Of a stretch of DNA of 12,025 nt, positions 5,060-12,025 are shown piece after piece; position 1 is the first letter of the stretch; every line of letters starts with the position of its first letter. The stretch is from assembly GCA_004551905.1 (NCBI GenBank), contig SFPL01000054.1, positions 1 to 12,025 of the forward strand, written 5' to 3'. A model generated the notes under the pieces. It saw only the letters and a program-made list of their open reading frames with translations. It was not told the DNA's origin and made no database searches. The position numbers and the translations under genes were made by a program. This DNA is from Lentisphaeraceae bacterium (GTDB lineage Bacteria > Verrucomicrobiota > Kiritimatiellia > RFP12 > UBA1067).

Positions 5060-7534
5060 ATGAGAGTATACGAACTGGCGAAAGAGGCGGGCGTGACGAG
5101 CGCCGACGTCATCAAGGCGGCGGAGGCCGCAGGCATCGCTGTCGCGAGCGCCATCAGCGCGGTCGACGGGTCTGACGCCGACCGTCTGCGCGGGGCGCTG
5201 GCGGCCGGCGGCTCGGGTGTGCTCGCGAAGCGCGAGGACAAGCGCCGCCGCGCGGCGGAGCTCAACGCGAAGTTCTTCGCCGAGCAGAGCGCGAAGCTCG
5301 CCGAGCACCTGCGCGTAGCCAAGGCGGCGGCGGAAGGCGGCAAGCAGCCCGCGGCAAAGTCGGCGGAGCAGGCACCAGCGGCGAAGCCGGGGCCCGAGTC
5401 CGCGGCGCCGGCGGATGCGGAGAAGCCCGCCGCGCCCGCCAAGCCGGCGATCCGCATGGCCCCCGGCTACAAGCCGAAGGCCGCTGTCGCCGCGCCAGCG
5501 TTCGGCAAGATCGGCCTCACCCACGCCGGGTTCAAGCCGCTCCAGAAGGCGAAGCCGGCTCCCTTGATCTCCATTTCCGTCGCCGCGCCGCCGAAGCCCA
5601 AGCCGCCGAAGCCGGTCAGCTACGACGACTACGAGCGCGGCAACCGTAAGGGCAAGAAGGACCGCGAGGGGCAGAAGAGCTTCGACAAGCGCGTGCCGCG
5701 CGTGGCGCAGGTGGTGCCGCAGCAGGGCGGCAGGATCTCGGTGGACGAGACCAACCGCGAGATCTCCATCCGCGGCGCGGTGATCGTGAAGGACCTCGCC
5801 GCCAAGCTGAATATCAAGCCTAACCGGCTCATCGCCGACCTGATGGGGCTGAAGATCCTCGCCTCCATCAACCAACGCGTCGAGCCAGACGTCGCCACCA
5901 AGGTGGCCGAGAAGTACGGCTTCAAGGTGACGATCGAGCACTCGCGCGACAAGGCGGCCGCGAAGCCGGTCCTGAAGGCGATCGACGCGGACGACCTCAT
6001 CCCCGAGGATCCGCCCGAGACGCTGCGCCCGCGCGCGCCGGTGATCACCTTCCTCGGCCATGTCGACCACGGCAAGACCACGCTGATGGACTACATACGC
6101 AAGGAGCGCGTCGCCGCGGGCGAGGCCGGCGGCATCACCCAGCAGATCTCCGCCTACCAGGTGGACGTCGCCGGGCGCAAGATCACCTTCCTCGACACCC
6201 CCGGCCACGCCGCTTTCAGCGCGATGCGCGCGCGCGGCGCCCAGATCACCGACATCGCCGTCCTCATCATCGCGGCGGACGACGGCATCATGCCCCAGAC
6301 CGAGGAGTGCATCAAGGTCTGTCGCCAGGCCGGCGTCCAGATCATGGTGGCGATCACCAAGTGTGACAAGCCCACCGCCAACGTCGACCGCGTCAAGCAG
6401 CAGCTGCAGAAGCGCGGCCTCACGCCCGAGGACTGGGGCGGCGACATCATCTGCTGCCCGGTCTCCGGCGTCTCCGGCGAGGGCGTGGACGCGCTCTTGG
6501 AGAATATCCTCGTCCAGGCCGAGGTGCTGGAGCTCCAGGCCAACCCCAACCGCCGCGCAAACGGCTTTGTGATCGAGTCCGAGCTGCAGCAGGGACTCGG
6601 CCCCTGCGCCACGCTGCTCGTTACCGGCGGCACGCTCAAGGTGGGCGACGCCATCCTCATCGGCGAGCACTTCGGCAAGGTCCGCGCGCTCATCGACGAC
6701 CGCGGCCGCCGCGTCAAGGAGGCGCCGCCGGCGACGCCGGTGAAGTGCACGGGCCTCTCAGGCGTCCCCGAGGCCGGCGCCGAGTTCCGGGTGATGCTCG
6801 ATGAGAGGCGCGCGCGCACCCTCGCCGAGCAGACGGCGCAGGAGAAGAAGGAGGAGGCCCTCGCCAGCTCCAAGACCGTCACCCTCGACGCGCTCATGAG
6901 CGCGATGGCGGCGGAGGGCCAGCGCGAGCTCAACGTCATCGTCAAGTCCGACACCCAGGGTTCGCTCGAGGCGATCGTCCAGGCGCTCAACGAGATCAAG
7001 TCCGAAAAGGTCTCGCTCAGCGTCATCGGCACCGGCACCGGCAACGTCTCGCTCACCGACGTCAAGTCCGCCGCCGCCGGCAAGGCGGTGATCGTCGGCT
7101 TCGACATCGGCAACGACTCGGGCGTGCAGAACCAGGCCCGCCACGACGGTGTCAGGATCAACTCCTTCCGCATCATCTACGAGCTCATCGACCACGTCAA
7201 GAGCTGCATGCTCGACCTGCTGCCGCCGGAGTACAAGGAGGTCGTGCTCGGCCACGCCGAGATCAAGGCCATCTACGACATCGGCAAGCTCGGCAAGATC
7301 GCCGGCTCCCAGATGCTCGACGGCCGCCTCGTCGCCAAGGAGAAGTACCGCATCCTGCGCAACGGCGAGAAGGTGTGGGACGGCAAGGTGCAGACCCTGC
7401 GCCACTTCAAGGACGAGGTCAAGGAGGTCACCGGCCAGCAGGAGTGCGGCGTGTGCTTCGCCGGCTACGAGGGCTTCCAGACCGGCGACACGATCGAGTG
7501 CTACTCGCTCGAGGAACTGCCGCGCTCGCTATGA
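5060..7534 (+). CDS. infB: Translation initiation factor IF-2
   Basis: GTPase that places initiator fMet-tRNA on the 30S subunit and promotes 50S joining; 824 residues. The N-terminus MRVYELAKEAGV is the IF2_N domain, followed by an Ala/Lys/Pro-rich linker (about 70-200) and a second N-domain. The G domain has G1 GHVDHGKT (333-340), G3 DTPGH (379-383), then domains II-IV ending with ECGVCFAGYEGFQTGDTIE. Three motifs deviate from the family: G2 reads GGITQQISAY where TQHIGAY is usual (Gln362), G4 reads TKCD instead of NKxD (Thr433), and G5 reads SG instead of SA (469-470). ATG 5060 gives the canonical N-terminus and has GGGGG nine nt upstream; ATG 5045 would add five residues. It lies 49 bp after nusA and overlaps the next gene by ATGA. 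Confidence 0.97.
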   Translation: MRVYELAKEAGVTSADVIKAAEAAGIAVASAISAVDGSDADRLRGALAAGGSGVLAKREDKRRRAAELNAKFFAEQSAKLAEHLRVAKAAAEGGKQPAAKSAEQAPAAKPGPESAAPADAEKPAAPAKPAIRMAPGYKPKAAVAAPAFGKIGLTHAGFKPLQKAKPAPLISISVAAPPKPKPPKPVSYDDYERGNRKGKKDREGQKSFDKRVPRVAQVVPQQGGRISVDETNREISIRGAVIVKDLAAKLNIKPNRLIADLMGLKILASINQRVEPDVATKVAEKYGFKVTIEHSRDKAAAKPVLKAIDADDLIPEDPPETLRPRAPVITFLGHVDHGKTTLMDYIRKERVAAGEAGGITQQISAYQVDVAGRKITFLDTPGHAAFSAMRARGAQITDIAVLIIAADDGIMPQTEECIKVCRQAGVQIMVAITKCDKPTANVDRVKQQLQKRGLTPEDWGGDIICCPVSGVSGEGVDALLENILVQAEVLELQANPNRRANGFVIESELQQGLGPCATLLVTGGTLKVGDAILIGEHFGKVRALIDDRGRRVKEAPPATPVKCTGLSGVPEAGAEFRVMLDERRARTLAEQTAQEKKEEALASSKTVTLDALMSAMAAEGQRELNVIVKSDTQGSLEAIVQALNEIKSEKVSLSVIGTGTGNVSLTDVKSAAAGKAVIVGFDIGNDSGVQNQARHDGVRINSFRIIYELIDHVKSCMLDLLPPEYKEVVLGHAEIKAIYDIGKLGKIAGSQMLDGRLVAKEKYRILRNGEKVWDGKVQTLRHFKDEVKEVTGQQECGVCFAGYEGFQTGDTIECYSLEELPRSL

Positions 7535-10080
7535 TGCGCTCGGCATTCGTCGCCGCCTTCGCCGCCGCGGCGCTTTCCGCGGCGGCCGGCGTCCGCCCCG
7601 CGCCGTTCGCCGAGGCGGTGGTGCCGGACGACGCCTCGGAGTCCCAGCTCTACGCCGCCGCCGAGTTCGCCGCCTACCACGAGCGCATCGCCGGCGGCCG
7701 GGTCGAGGTGGTACGCGCCTCCGCCGCCACCAACGCCGTCCGCCGCCTACGCATCGAAACCGCCGCAGACGCGGACGGTCTCGGCGAGGACGGCTTCCGC
7801 CTCGTCTCCAGGGACGGCTCCGACCTGCTCGTCGTCGCCTCGGCTGCCCGCGGCTGCCTCTACGGCGTCTACGAGGTGCTGGAGCGCTTCGGCGGCGTGA
7901 GGTGGTACTCGAGCCAATGCGAATCGGTGCCGAAGAAGGCGCGGCTGGAGGTCCCCGCCGGACTCGACGAGGTCCAGATCCCCGCGTTCGAGATGCGCCA
8001 GTGCCTCTGGTCGGACGTAAAAGCCCATCTCGACTTCGCCGCGCGCCTCCGCATGAACGGCTTCAGTCACGCCCGGTCCGCCTCGGCGAAGTACGGCGGC
8101 GACTCCTACCGCTTCGGAGGCGGGCTGTCGAGCTGCCACACCTTCAAAACGCTGCTGCCGCCCGAGCAGTACTTCGACGCCCACCCGGAGTACTTCTCCA
8201 TGGTCGGCGGCAGGCGGCTGAAGGAGCGCACCCAGCTCTGCCTCACCAACCCGGACGTCCTCGCAATCGTCGTCTCCAACGTCCTCGCGCGCATCCGCGC
8301 CGACCCCGGGGCGAAGTTCTACGGGGTGAGCCAGAACGACTGGTTAAACGGCTGCGAGTGCCCGCGTTGCGCAGCGGTCGACGCCGAGGAGGAGTCGCGC
8401 GCCGGTACTCTGGTCCGCTTCGTCAACGCCGTCGCCGAGGCGGTCGAGCGCGAGTTCCCCGGCGTCATGATCGAGACCCTCGCCTACCAGTACACCCGCC
8501 GCCCGCCGAAGAAGACGCGCCTGAGGCGCAACGTTGTCCCATGCCTCTGCACCATCGAGTGCGACTTTGCCCACCCCATCGACGGCGGCGTATACCCCGA
8601 GAACGTGTCCTTCCGCCGCGACATCGACGGTTGGGCCGCCCAGACCGACGCGCTCTACCTCTGGGACTATACCACCTGCTTCAGCTCCTATCCGCAGGTG
8701 TTCCCCAACGGCGGCGTGCTGCAGGCGAACCTCAGGTTCTTCCGCGACCACGGCGTGAAGATGATGTTCGAGCAGGGCGACTACCAGGGCTCCCACGCCC
8801 ACTTCGCCGAGCTGAAGGCGTGGCTCCTCGCCAAGCTGATGTGGAACCCGGATCAGCAGCTCGGCCCGCTCCTCGACGACTTCTTCGGCGGCTTCTACGG
8901 CCGGGCCGCGTCCATCGTCCGCGCCGACTACGAGGACGCCGTCGCGCGCTACGCCGCGCGTCCGGACATGATGCTTTCGATCTACGACGGCTGCAGTCTC
9001 GCAGCGCTCGGCGAGGACTATTTCGCGGCCGCCGAGGTGCGTCGCCGCGCCGCGCTTGCGGCCGCCGAGGCCGACGGTGCCGAGCGCCTGCGCAACGTCA
9101 GGGCGTGGGCGTTCTCCATCGACTTCACCCGCTTTGTCCGCCTGATGAAAAAGGGGTGGAACTCGTTTTCGACGGACGAGGGGCGGCTTTACGCGGAGCT
9201 GTCGGCACGCCTCCGCGAGGAAATGGACGCCGTCCCGGGCATCCGCCTGGCCGAGAACAGAACCACCAACGCGAGGTTGCTCGCCGCCGTCGGCGCCGCT
9301 TCGACGCCGTCGGCCGGGCTTTCCCATGAGAGCCTCCTCGCCCACCGCGGCATGAGCGAAGACGCGCCCGAGAATACCCCGAGCGCCTATCGCCGCGCGG
9401 TCGAGCGCGGCTTCGGCTTCGAGTGCGACGTCTACCTCACCCGCGACGGACGCGTCTTCAGCTTCCACGACCCGACGCTGAAGCGCATCGCCGGCATCGA
9501 CAAGCGCTGCGCCGACTGCACCTGGGACGAGGTGAAGGACCTTGACGTCGGCAGCTGGAAGGGGAAGGAGTGGGCGAACGAGCGGCCGTGCCTCTTTGAG
9601 GACATCCTCGCCCTTGCGCGCGAAGGCAGGTTCATCGAGGTGGACGTCAAGGCCGGTCCGGAGATCGTCCCCGCGATCAGGCGCCTCGTCGAGTCGCAGA
9701 CCAACGCGACGCCGCGCAACCTCGTCTTCGCCTCGGCGCGGTCGGAGACCATCGCGGCGCTCCGCGCGGCGATGCCGGACTTCCAGGCGTGGATGGGCGT
9801 CACCTGCCGGCGCGGCTGGGGGAAAAACGACCCTCCGCGCCCGGTCGAGGAGGCACTGAAGATCGTCCACAAGTCGCAGGCGACCGGCGTTGCGCTCCAG
9901 TTCGACCCCGCGATCGTCACCGCGGAATACATCGCCGCCTTCCACCGGGCCGGGTACTACGTCAACGTCTGGACCGTGGACGACGCCAGGTCGGCGCTGC
10001 TCGCGGTCGAGCGCGGCGCCGACACCGTCACCTCCAACCGTCCCGGAAAGCTGCTGGAAGAGTCTCGGCCCCAGCAATAG
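7531..10080 (+). CDS. Secreted DUF4838 glycoside-hydrolase-like protein fused to a glycerophosphodiester phosphodiesterase domain
   Basis: 849 residues in one open frame. Residues 1-20 form an Ala-rich signal peptide. About 25-140 resembles the alpha-glucuronidase N-terminal domain (LYGVYEVLERFGGVRWY). About 140-560 is DUF4838, with HPEYFSM (218-224), QLCLTNPDV, the Cys cluster in NDWLNGCECPRC (Cys275, 277, 280) and AKLMWNPDQ. DUF4838 is believed to be a carbohydrate-active barrel, but its substrate is not known. From about 600 a complete GDPD domain follows: HRG (605-607), Glu631/Asp633, His646 in FHD, and EVDVK (703-707). These are the metal and catalytic residues for cleaving glycerophosphodiesters to glycerol 3-phosphate and an alcohol. 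The start overlaps the infB stop (ATGA), so it is translationally coupled. An inferred role is extracytoplasmic breakdown of a glycan bearing a phosphodiester or glycerophosphate group. Confidence 0.88.
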   Translation: MMRSAFVAAFAAAALSAAAGVRPAPFAEAVVPDDASESQLYAAAEFAAYHERIAGGRVEVVRASAATNAVRRLRIETAADADGLGEDGFRLVSRDGSDLLVVASAARGCLYGVYEVLERFGGVRWYSSQCESVPKKARLEVPAGLDEVQIPAFEMRQCLWSDVKAHLDFAARLRMNGFSHARSASAKYGGDSYRFGGGLSSCHTFKTLLPPEQYFDAHPEYFSMVGGRRLKERTQLCLTNPDVLAIVVSNVLARIRADPGAKFYGVSQNDWLNGCECPRCAAVDAEEESRAGTLVRFVNAVAEAVEREFPGVMIETLAYQYTRRPPKKTRLRRNVVPCLCTIECDFAHPIDGGVYPENVSFRRDIDGWAAQTDALYLWDYTTCFSSYPQVFPNGGVLQANLRFFRDHGVKMMFEQGDYQGSHAHFAELKAWLLAKLMWNPDQQLGPLLDDFFGGFYGRAASIVRADYEDAVARYAARPDMMLSIYDGCSLAALGEDYFAAAEVRRRAALAAAEADGAERLRNVRAWAFSIDFTRFVRLMKKGWNSFSTDEGRLYAELSARLREEMDAVPGIRLAENRTTNARLLAAVGAASTPSAGLSHESLLAHRGMSEDAPENTPSAYRRAVERGFGFECDVYLTRDGRVFSFHDPTLKRIAGIDKRCADCTWDEVKDLDVGSWKGKEWANERPCLFEDILALAREGRFIEVDVKAGPEIVPAIRRLVESQTNATPRNLVFASARSETIAALRAAMPDFQAWMGVTCRRGWGKNDPPRPVEEALKIVHKSQATGVALQFDPAIVTAEYIAAFHRAGYYVNVWTVDDARSALLAVERGADTVTSNRPGKLLEESRPQQ

Positions 10081-10275
10081 GCATCTGGGCACGATTCCGC
10101 AGAACGCGTCGCGCCCGCCGGCATAGCCGGAGCCGTTGTACGAACCGCCGCCGGAGTTGGACCAGGCGGTGAGTCCGAGCCTTCCGCCAGCGCTACGGAA
10201 CCTCCATGTCCATTTGGTGCGCGGCACTTTCCTCTGGTCATCGTCCCGTGCGGAGCTGACCGCGCAGCCGCGTCC
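10081..10275. other. Intergenic region between convergent genes
   Basis: A GC-rich stretch between the DUF4838-GDPD stop and the terminator. Both strands have open frames, but no peptide there resembles a known family and no ribosome binding site is seen. A decayed gene end cannot be excluded. I see no repeats or RNA genes in it. Confidence 0.4.
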
Positions 10276-10314
10276 GTGCAAAAACAGGCGGGGCCGGTCG
10301 TGTGACCGGTCCCG
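10276..10314 (-). terminator. Intrinsic terminator of gdhA, probably bidirectional
   Basis: A 13-bp stem (10285-10297 with 10302-10314, one G-U wobble) closes a GTGT loop. On the - strand TGTTTTTG follows the stem directly (the A run is at 10278-10282), about 30 nt past the gdhA stop, a textbook rho-independent terminator. On the + strand a T6 run (10327-10332) follows only after 12 nt, so termination of the infB operon here is plausible but weaker. Confidence 0.85.
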
Positions 10315-10344
10315 CCGTTGTCTTGGTTTTTTGCCGCTGTCGGC

Positions 10345-11715
10345 TTAGACGCCCTGGGCGAGCATGGCGTCGGCGACCTTGGTGAAGCCGGCGATGTTCG
10401 CGCCCATCACGTAGTCGCCCTTGTGGCCGTACTTCTCCGCGGCGTGCCAGGCGTTGTCGTGGATGGCCTTCATGATGCCCTTGAGCTTGGAGTCGACCTC
10501 CTCGGCCGTCCAGGAGAGGCGTTCCGAGTTCTGGGACATCTCCAGGCCCGAGGTGGCGACGCCGCCGGCGTTCGACGCCTTGCCGGGCGAGAACATGATC
10601 TTCGCCTTGGCGAACGCGGCGATCGCGTCCGGCGTGGAAGGCATGTTGGCGCCCTCGCCGACGAGCGTGCAGCCGTGCTTGAGCAGGTAGGCCGCGTCCT
10701 TGCCGTTGAGCTCGTTCTGGCGCGCGCACGGGAAGGCGCAGTCGACCTCGTCTGCGAGCTGCCAGCTGTTGGCGCCCTTGAAGAACTTGACGGCCTTCGT
10801 CTTCTTGGCGAAGTCGGCGAGCTCGCCGCGGTCGACGGTCTTGAGGCGCATCACGTCCTTGAGCATCTTCGGGGTGATGCCGTCCTTCGCGTAGATCGCG
10901 CCCGAACGGTCGGAGAGCGTGAGCACCTTGGCGCCGAGCTGCATGAGCTTCTCGGCCGCGTAGGTGGCGACGTTGCCGGAGCCGGAGACGACGCAGCGCT
11001 TGCCCTCAAGCGTGTCGCCGCGCATCGCCAGCATGTTCGCGGCGAAGTAGACGTCGCCGTAGCCGGTCGCCTCTGGGCGGACCAGCGAGCCGCCGAAGGA
11101 GAGACCCTTGCCGGTCAGCACGCCGGTGAACTCGTTGGCGATCTTGCGGTACTGGCCGAAAAGGTAGCCGATCTCGCGGCCGCCCACGTTCATGTCGCCG
11201 GCTGGGACGTCGGTGTCCGCGCCGATGTGGCGGAAGAGCTCGGTCATGAAGCTCTGGCAGAAGCGCATCACCTCGCGGTCGCTGCAGCGCTTGCCGGGGG
11301 TGTGGGGGCTGACCTTGGGGTTGAAGTCCGAACCGCCCTTGCCGCCGCCCATCGGCAGCGTGGTGAGCGAGTTCTTGAAGACCTGCTCAAAGCCGAGGAA
11401 CTTGAGCACCGACAGGTTGACCGACGGATCGAACCGGAGGCCGCCCTTGTAGGGGCCGATCGCCGAGTTGAACTGCACGCGGTAGCCGCGATTCACCCGC
11501 ACGATGCCCTTGTCGTCGATCCACGGCACGCGGAAGATGATTGTCCGCTCCGGCTCGACGATGCGCTCAAGGATGGCGTTGGCCTGGTAGGCCGGATTCG
11601 CCTCGATGACCGGCGCGAGGGTAGTGAGGACTTCCTCGACCGCCTGGAGGAACTCCGGCTGATCTGCGTTCTTCGCCTTGACATCGGCGAGGACGTTAGT
11701 AATGTACTTGTTCAT
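10345..11715 (-). CDS. gdhA: Glutamate dehydrogenase, hexameric NADP-type
   Basis: Reductive amination of 2-oxoglutarate by ammonia to glutamate, the main ammonia assimilation step besides GS-GOGAT; cytoplasmic, 456 residues. Key motifs: GPYKGGLRF (substrate Lys90), PMGGGKGGSDF (catalytic Lys126), PAGDMNVGGREIGYLFGQY (Asp174), FGGSLVRPEATGYG, the nucleotide-binding SGSGNVATYAAEKL, and GANMPST. Motifs and length fit the small hexameric class of E. coli GdhA (447 residues). The NADP preference is inferred from that class. Residues about 135-144 (VSPHTPGKRC) form an insertion relative to the usual DFDPKGKSDxEVMRFCQ. ATG 11715 was chosen because AAGGAG lies 10 nt upstream and homology starts there; the frame stays open further upstream without similarity. 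It is monocistronic, with its own promoter and terminator. Confidence 0.97.
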   Translation of the reverse strand: MNKYITNVLADVKAKNADQPEFLQAVEEVLTTLAPVIEANPAYQANAILERIVEPERTIIFRVPWIDDKGIVRVNRGYRVQFNSAIGPYKGGLRFDPSVNLSVLKFLGFEQVFKNSLTTLPMGGGKGGSDFNPKVSPHTPGKRCSDREVMRFCQSFMTELFRHIGADTDVPAGDMNVGGREIGYLFGQYRKIANEFTGVLTGKGLSFGGSLVRPEATGYGDVYFAANMLAMRGDTLEGKRCVVSGSGNVATYAAEKLMQLGAKVLTLSDRSGAIYAKDGITPKMLKDVMRLKTVDRGELADFAKKTKAVKFFKGANSWQLADEVDCAFPCARQNELNGKDAAYLLKHGCTLVGEGANMPSTPDAIAAFAKAKIMFSPGKASNAGGVATSGLEMSQNSERLSWTAEEVDSKLKGIMKAIHDNAWHAAEKYGHKGDYVMGANIAGFTKVADAMLAQGV

Positions 11716-11755
11716 TTTTTGTTTTCTCCTTGTGAAGGACTTTGCCTTTTGTTTA

Positions 11756-11764
11756 AATATAGCA
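11756..11764 (-). promoter_or_regulatory. Extended -10 promoter of gdhA
   Basis: On the - strand TGC is followed by TATATT, an extended -10, with an AT-rich stretch downstream. No good -35 hexamer lies 16-18 nt upstream (best is TGTGAA), so activator dependence is possible. The predicted start near 11749 gives a leader of about 34 nt that includes the AAGGAG ribosome binding site at 11726-11731. Confidence 0.55.
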
Positions 11765-11826
11765 AAAAGCGTGCCATTCTTCACATTCAGCGCGTAAATT
11801 GCAGATATCTCGGGCGCCAGTGGCAA

Positions 11827-11839
11827 GGAATTACAATAA
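11827..11839 (-). repeat. Repeat copy C (upstream of gdhA)
   Basis: The 13-bp core GGAATTACAATAA on the + strand is identical to the inner part of both transposase-end repeats. Read on the - strand it continues as TTGCCA, resembling copy A, which has TCC and then TTGCCG. It lies about 65 bp upstream of the gdhA -10. It is either a solitary element end left by excision or a shared regulatory site. Confidence 0.6.
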
Positions 11840-11895
11840 TTTGGATGGCAAAACACGGCGATTACCAAATATGTAAGAAATGTGTAAGCGAAAAG

Positions 11896-11907
11896 TTGTG
11901 CGCACAA
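11896..11907. promoter_or_regulatory. Perfect 12-bp palindrome, possible operator
   Basis: TTGTGCGCACAA is self-complementary over all 12 bases and lies in the AT-rich region between gdhA and the possible gene at the right edge. The stretch just before it repeats GTAAG twice, 11 nt apart (ATGTAAGAAATGTGTAAG). This resembles a dimeric repressor or activator site, but no regulator is encoded in the window. Confidence 0.35.
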
Positions 11908-11971
11908 GTGAGATTTTGGCGGTAAAACAATGGGGACAGCAACTGTAAATTTCGACTGAAATTTTCGTGCC

Positions 11972-12025
11972 ATGTCTAAGGGTGAAGATTTTCGTTCCAT
12001 TGCGCGTCAGCGCAAGGAAAAGGTA
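11972..12025 (+). CDS. Possible start of a divergent gene, cut by the window end
   Basis: ATG 11972 opens 18 codons (MSKGEDFRSIARQRKEKV) that run off the window without a stop. The peptide is hydrophilic and charged and I do not recognise it. No Shine-Dalgarno is seen before the ATG, but the two genes with the clearest nearby promoters in this window also lack one, so its absence is not decisive. Codons are less GC-rich at third positions than in the housekeeping genes. The sequence after the window would decide whether this is real. Confidence 0.3.
   Translation, partial: MSKGEDFRSIARQRKEKV

Noticed and set aside
3679..6670. Very long open frames on the - strand opposite nusA and infB (592 and 626 codons)
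   Set aside because: They are antisense shadows created by high GC content and strong third-position bias. The translations are Arg/Ala/Leu/Asp-rich with no recognisable domains or ribosome binding sites.
10081..10275. Possible decayed gene on the - strand (Gly/Ser-rich peptide with YNGSGYAGG)
   Set aside because: No start, no ribosome binding site and no family recognised. The open frame is explained by base composition.
8344..10281. 645-codon - strand open frame opposite the DUF4838-GDPD gene
   Set aside because: The + strand has two complete recognisable domains with intact motifs. The - strand product has low-complexity composition and no family resemblance.
10318..11925. 535-codon + strand open frame opposite gdhA
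   Set aside because: It is the antisense shadow of a certain gdhA gene, rich in Val/Leu/Ala/Glu repeats and without a plausible start signal.
12000..12015. Short hairpin TTGCGC-GTCA-GCGCAA at the right edge
   Set aside because: Six base pairs inside a possible coding start, with no T run. Too small to call a terminator or operator.
1..12025. CRISPR array, tRNA or rRNA genes
   Set aside because: No regularly spaced repeats, cloverleaf-like segments or rRNA signature sequences were seen on either strand.

Overview
The window is about 12 kb of high-GC bacterial chromosome, with housekeeping genes broken up by a small lower-GC accessory segment at the left end. No rRNA or other taxonomic marker is present. 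The overall character (very GC-rich third positions, a large secreted DUF4838 hydrolase, a Y1 transposase of the type that is multicopy in Lentisphaerae/Kiritimatiellae genomes, and extended -10 promoters) suggests the PVC superphylum, perhaps a gut-type Kiritimatiellae or Lentisphaerae member. That placement is inference only.

Left segment (1-1345). A strong hairpin (21-51) is followed by an IS200-like / REP-associated Y1 tyrosine transposase (184-1214). Its reading frame is broken by one missing base near 627-629. A 16-bp inverted repeat (129-144 and 1202-1217) brackets the gene, and its 13-bp core recurs about 10.6 kb away, upstream of gdhA. Directly after the right repeat lies a 25-codon remnant of a GNAT acetyltransferase.

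Metabolic operon (1308-3607, + strand). A promoter with almost no leader drives a dCMP deaminase. It overlaps tpiA (triosephosphate isomerase) by ATGA, and these are followed by a small leucine-rich-repeat putative lipoprotein and a short DUF192 protein. The genes are tightly spaced and probably co-transcribed.

Translation/transcription operon (3604-10080, + strand). A good promoter, TTGACC-N18-TATTAT with an extended TG, overlaps the DUF192 stop codon and drives nusA and infB. The usual neighbours rimP (upstream) and rbfA/truB (downstream) are absent. Instead, infB overlaps by ATGA a gene for an 849-residue secreted protein that fuses a DUF4838 glycoside-hydrolase-like module to a complete glycerophosphodiester phosphodiesterase (GDPD) domain. 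The IF-2 shows unusual residues in three of its five GTPase motifs.

Right segment (10276-12025). A 13-bp-stem terminator separates the convergent infB operon and gdhA (NADP-type glutamate dehydrogenase, - strand). gdhA has its own extended -10 promoter and a clear Shine-Dalgarno. Its AT-rich upstream region holds the third repeat copy and a perfect 12-bp palindrome. A possible divergent gene starts at 11972 and runs off the window.

The best candidates for something new are the DUF4838-GDPD fusion coupled to infB, the variant G motifs of IF-2, and the repeat shared between the transposase ends and the gdhA upstream region.
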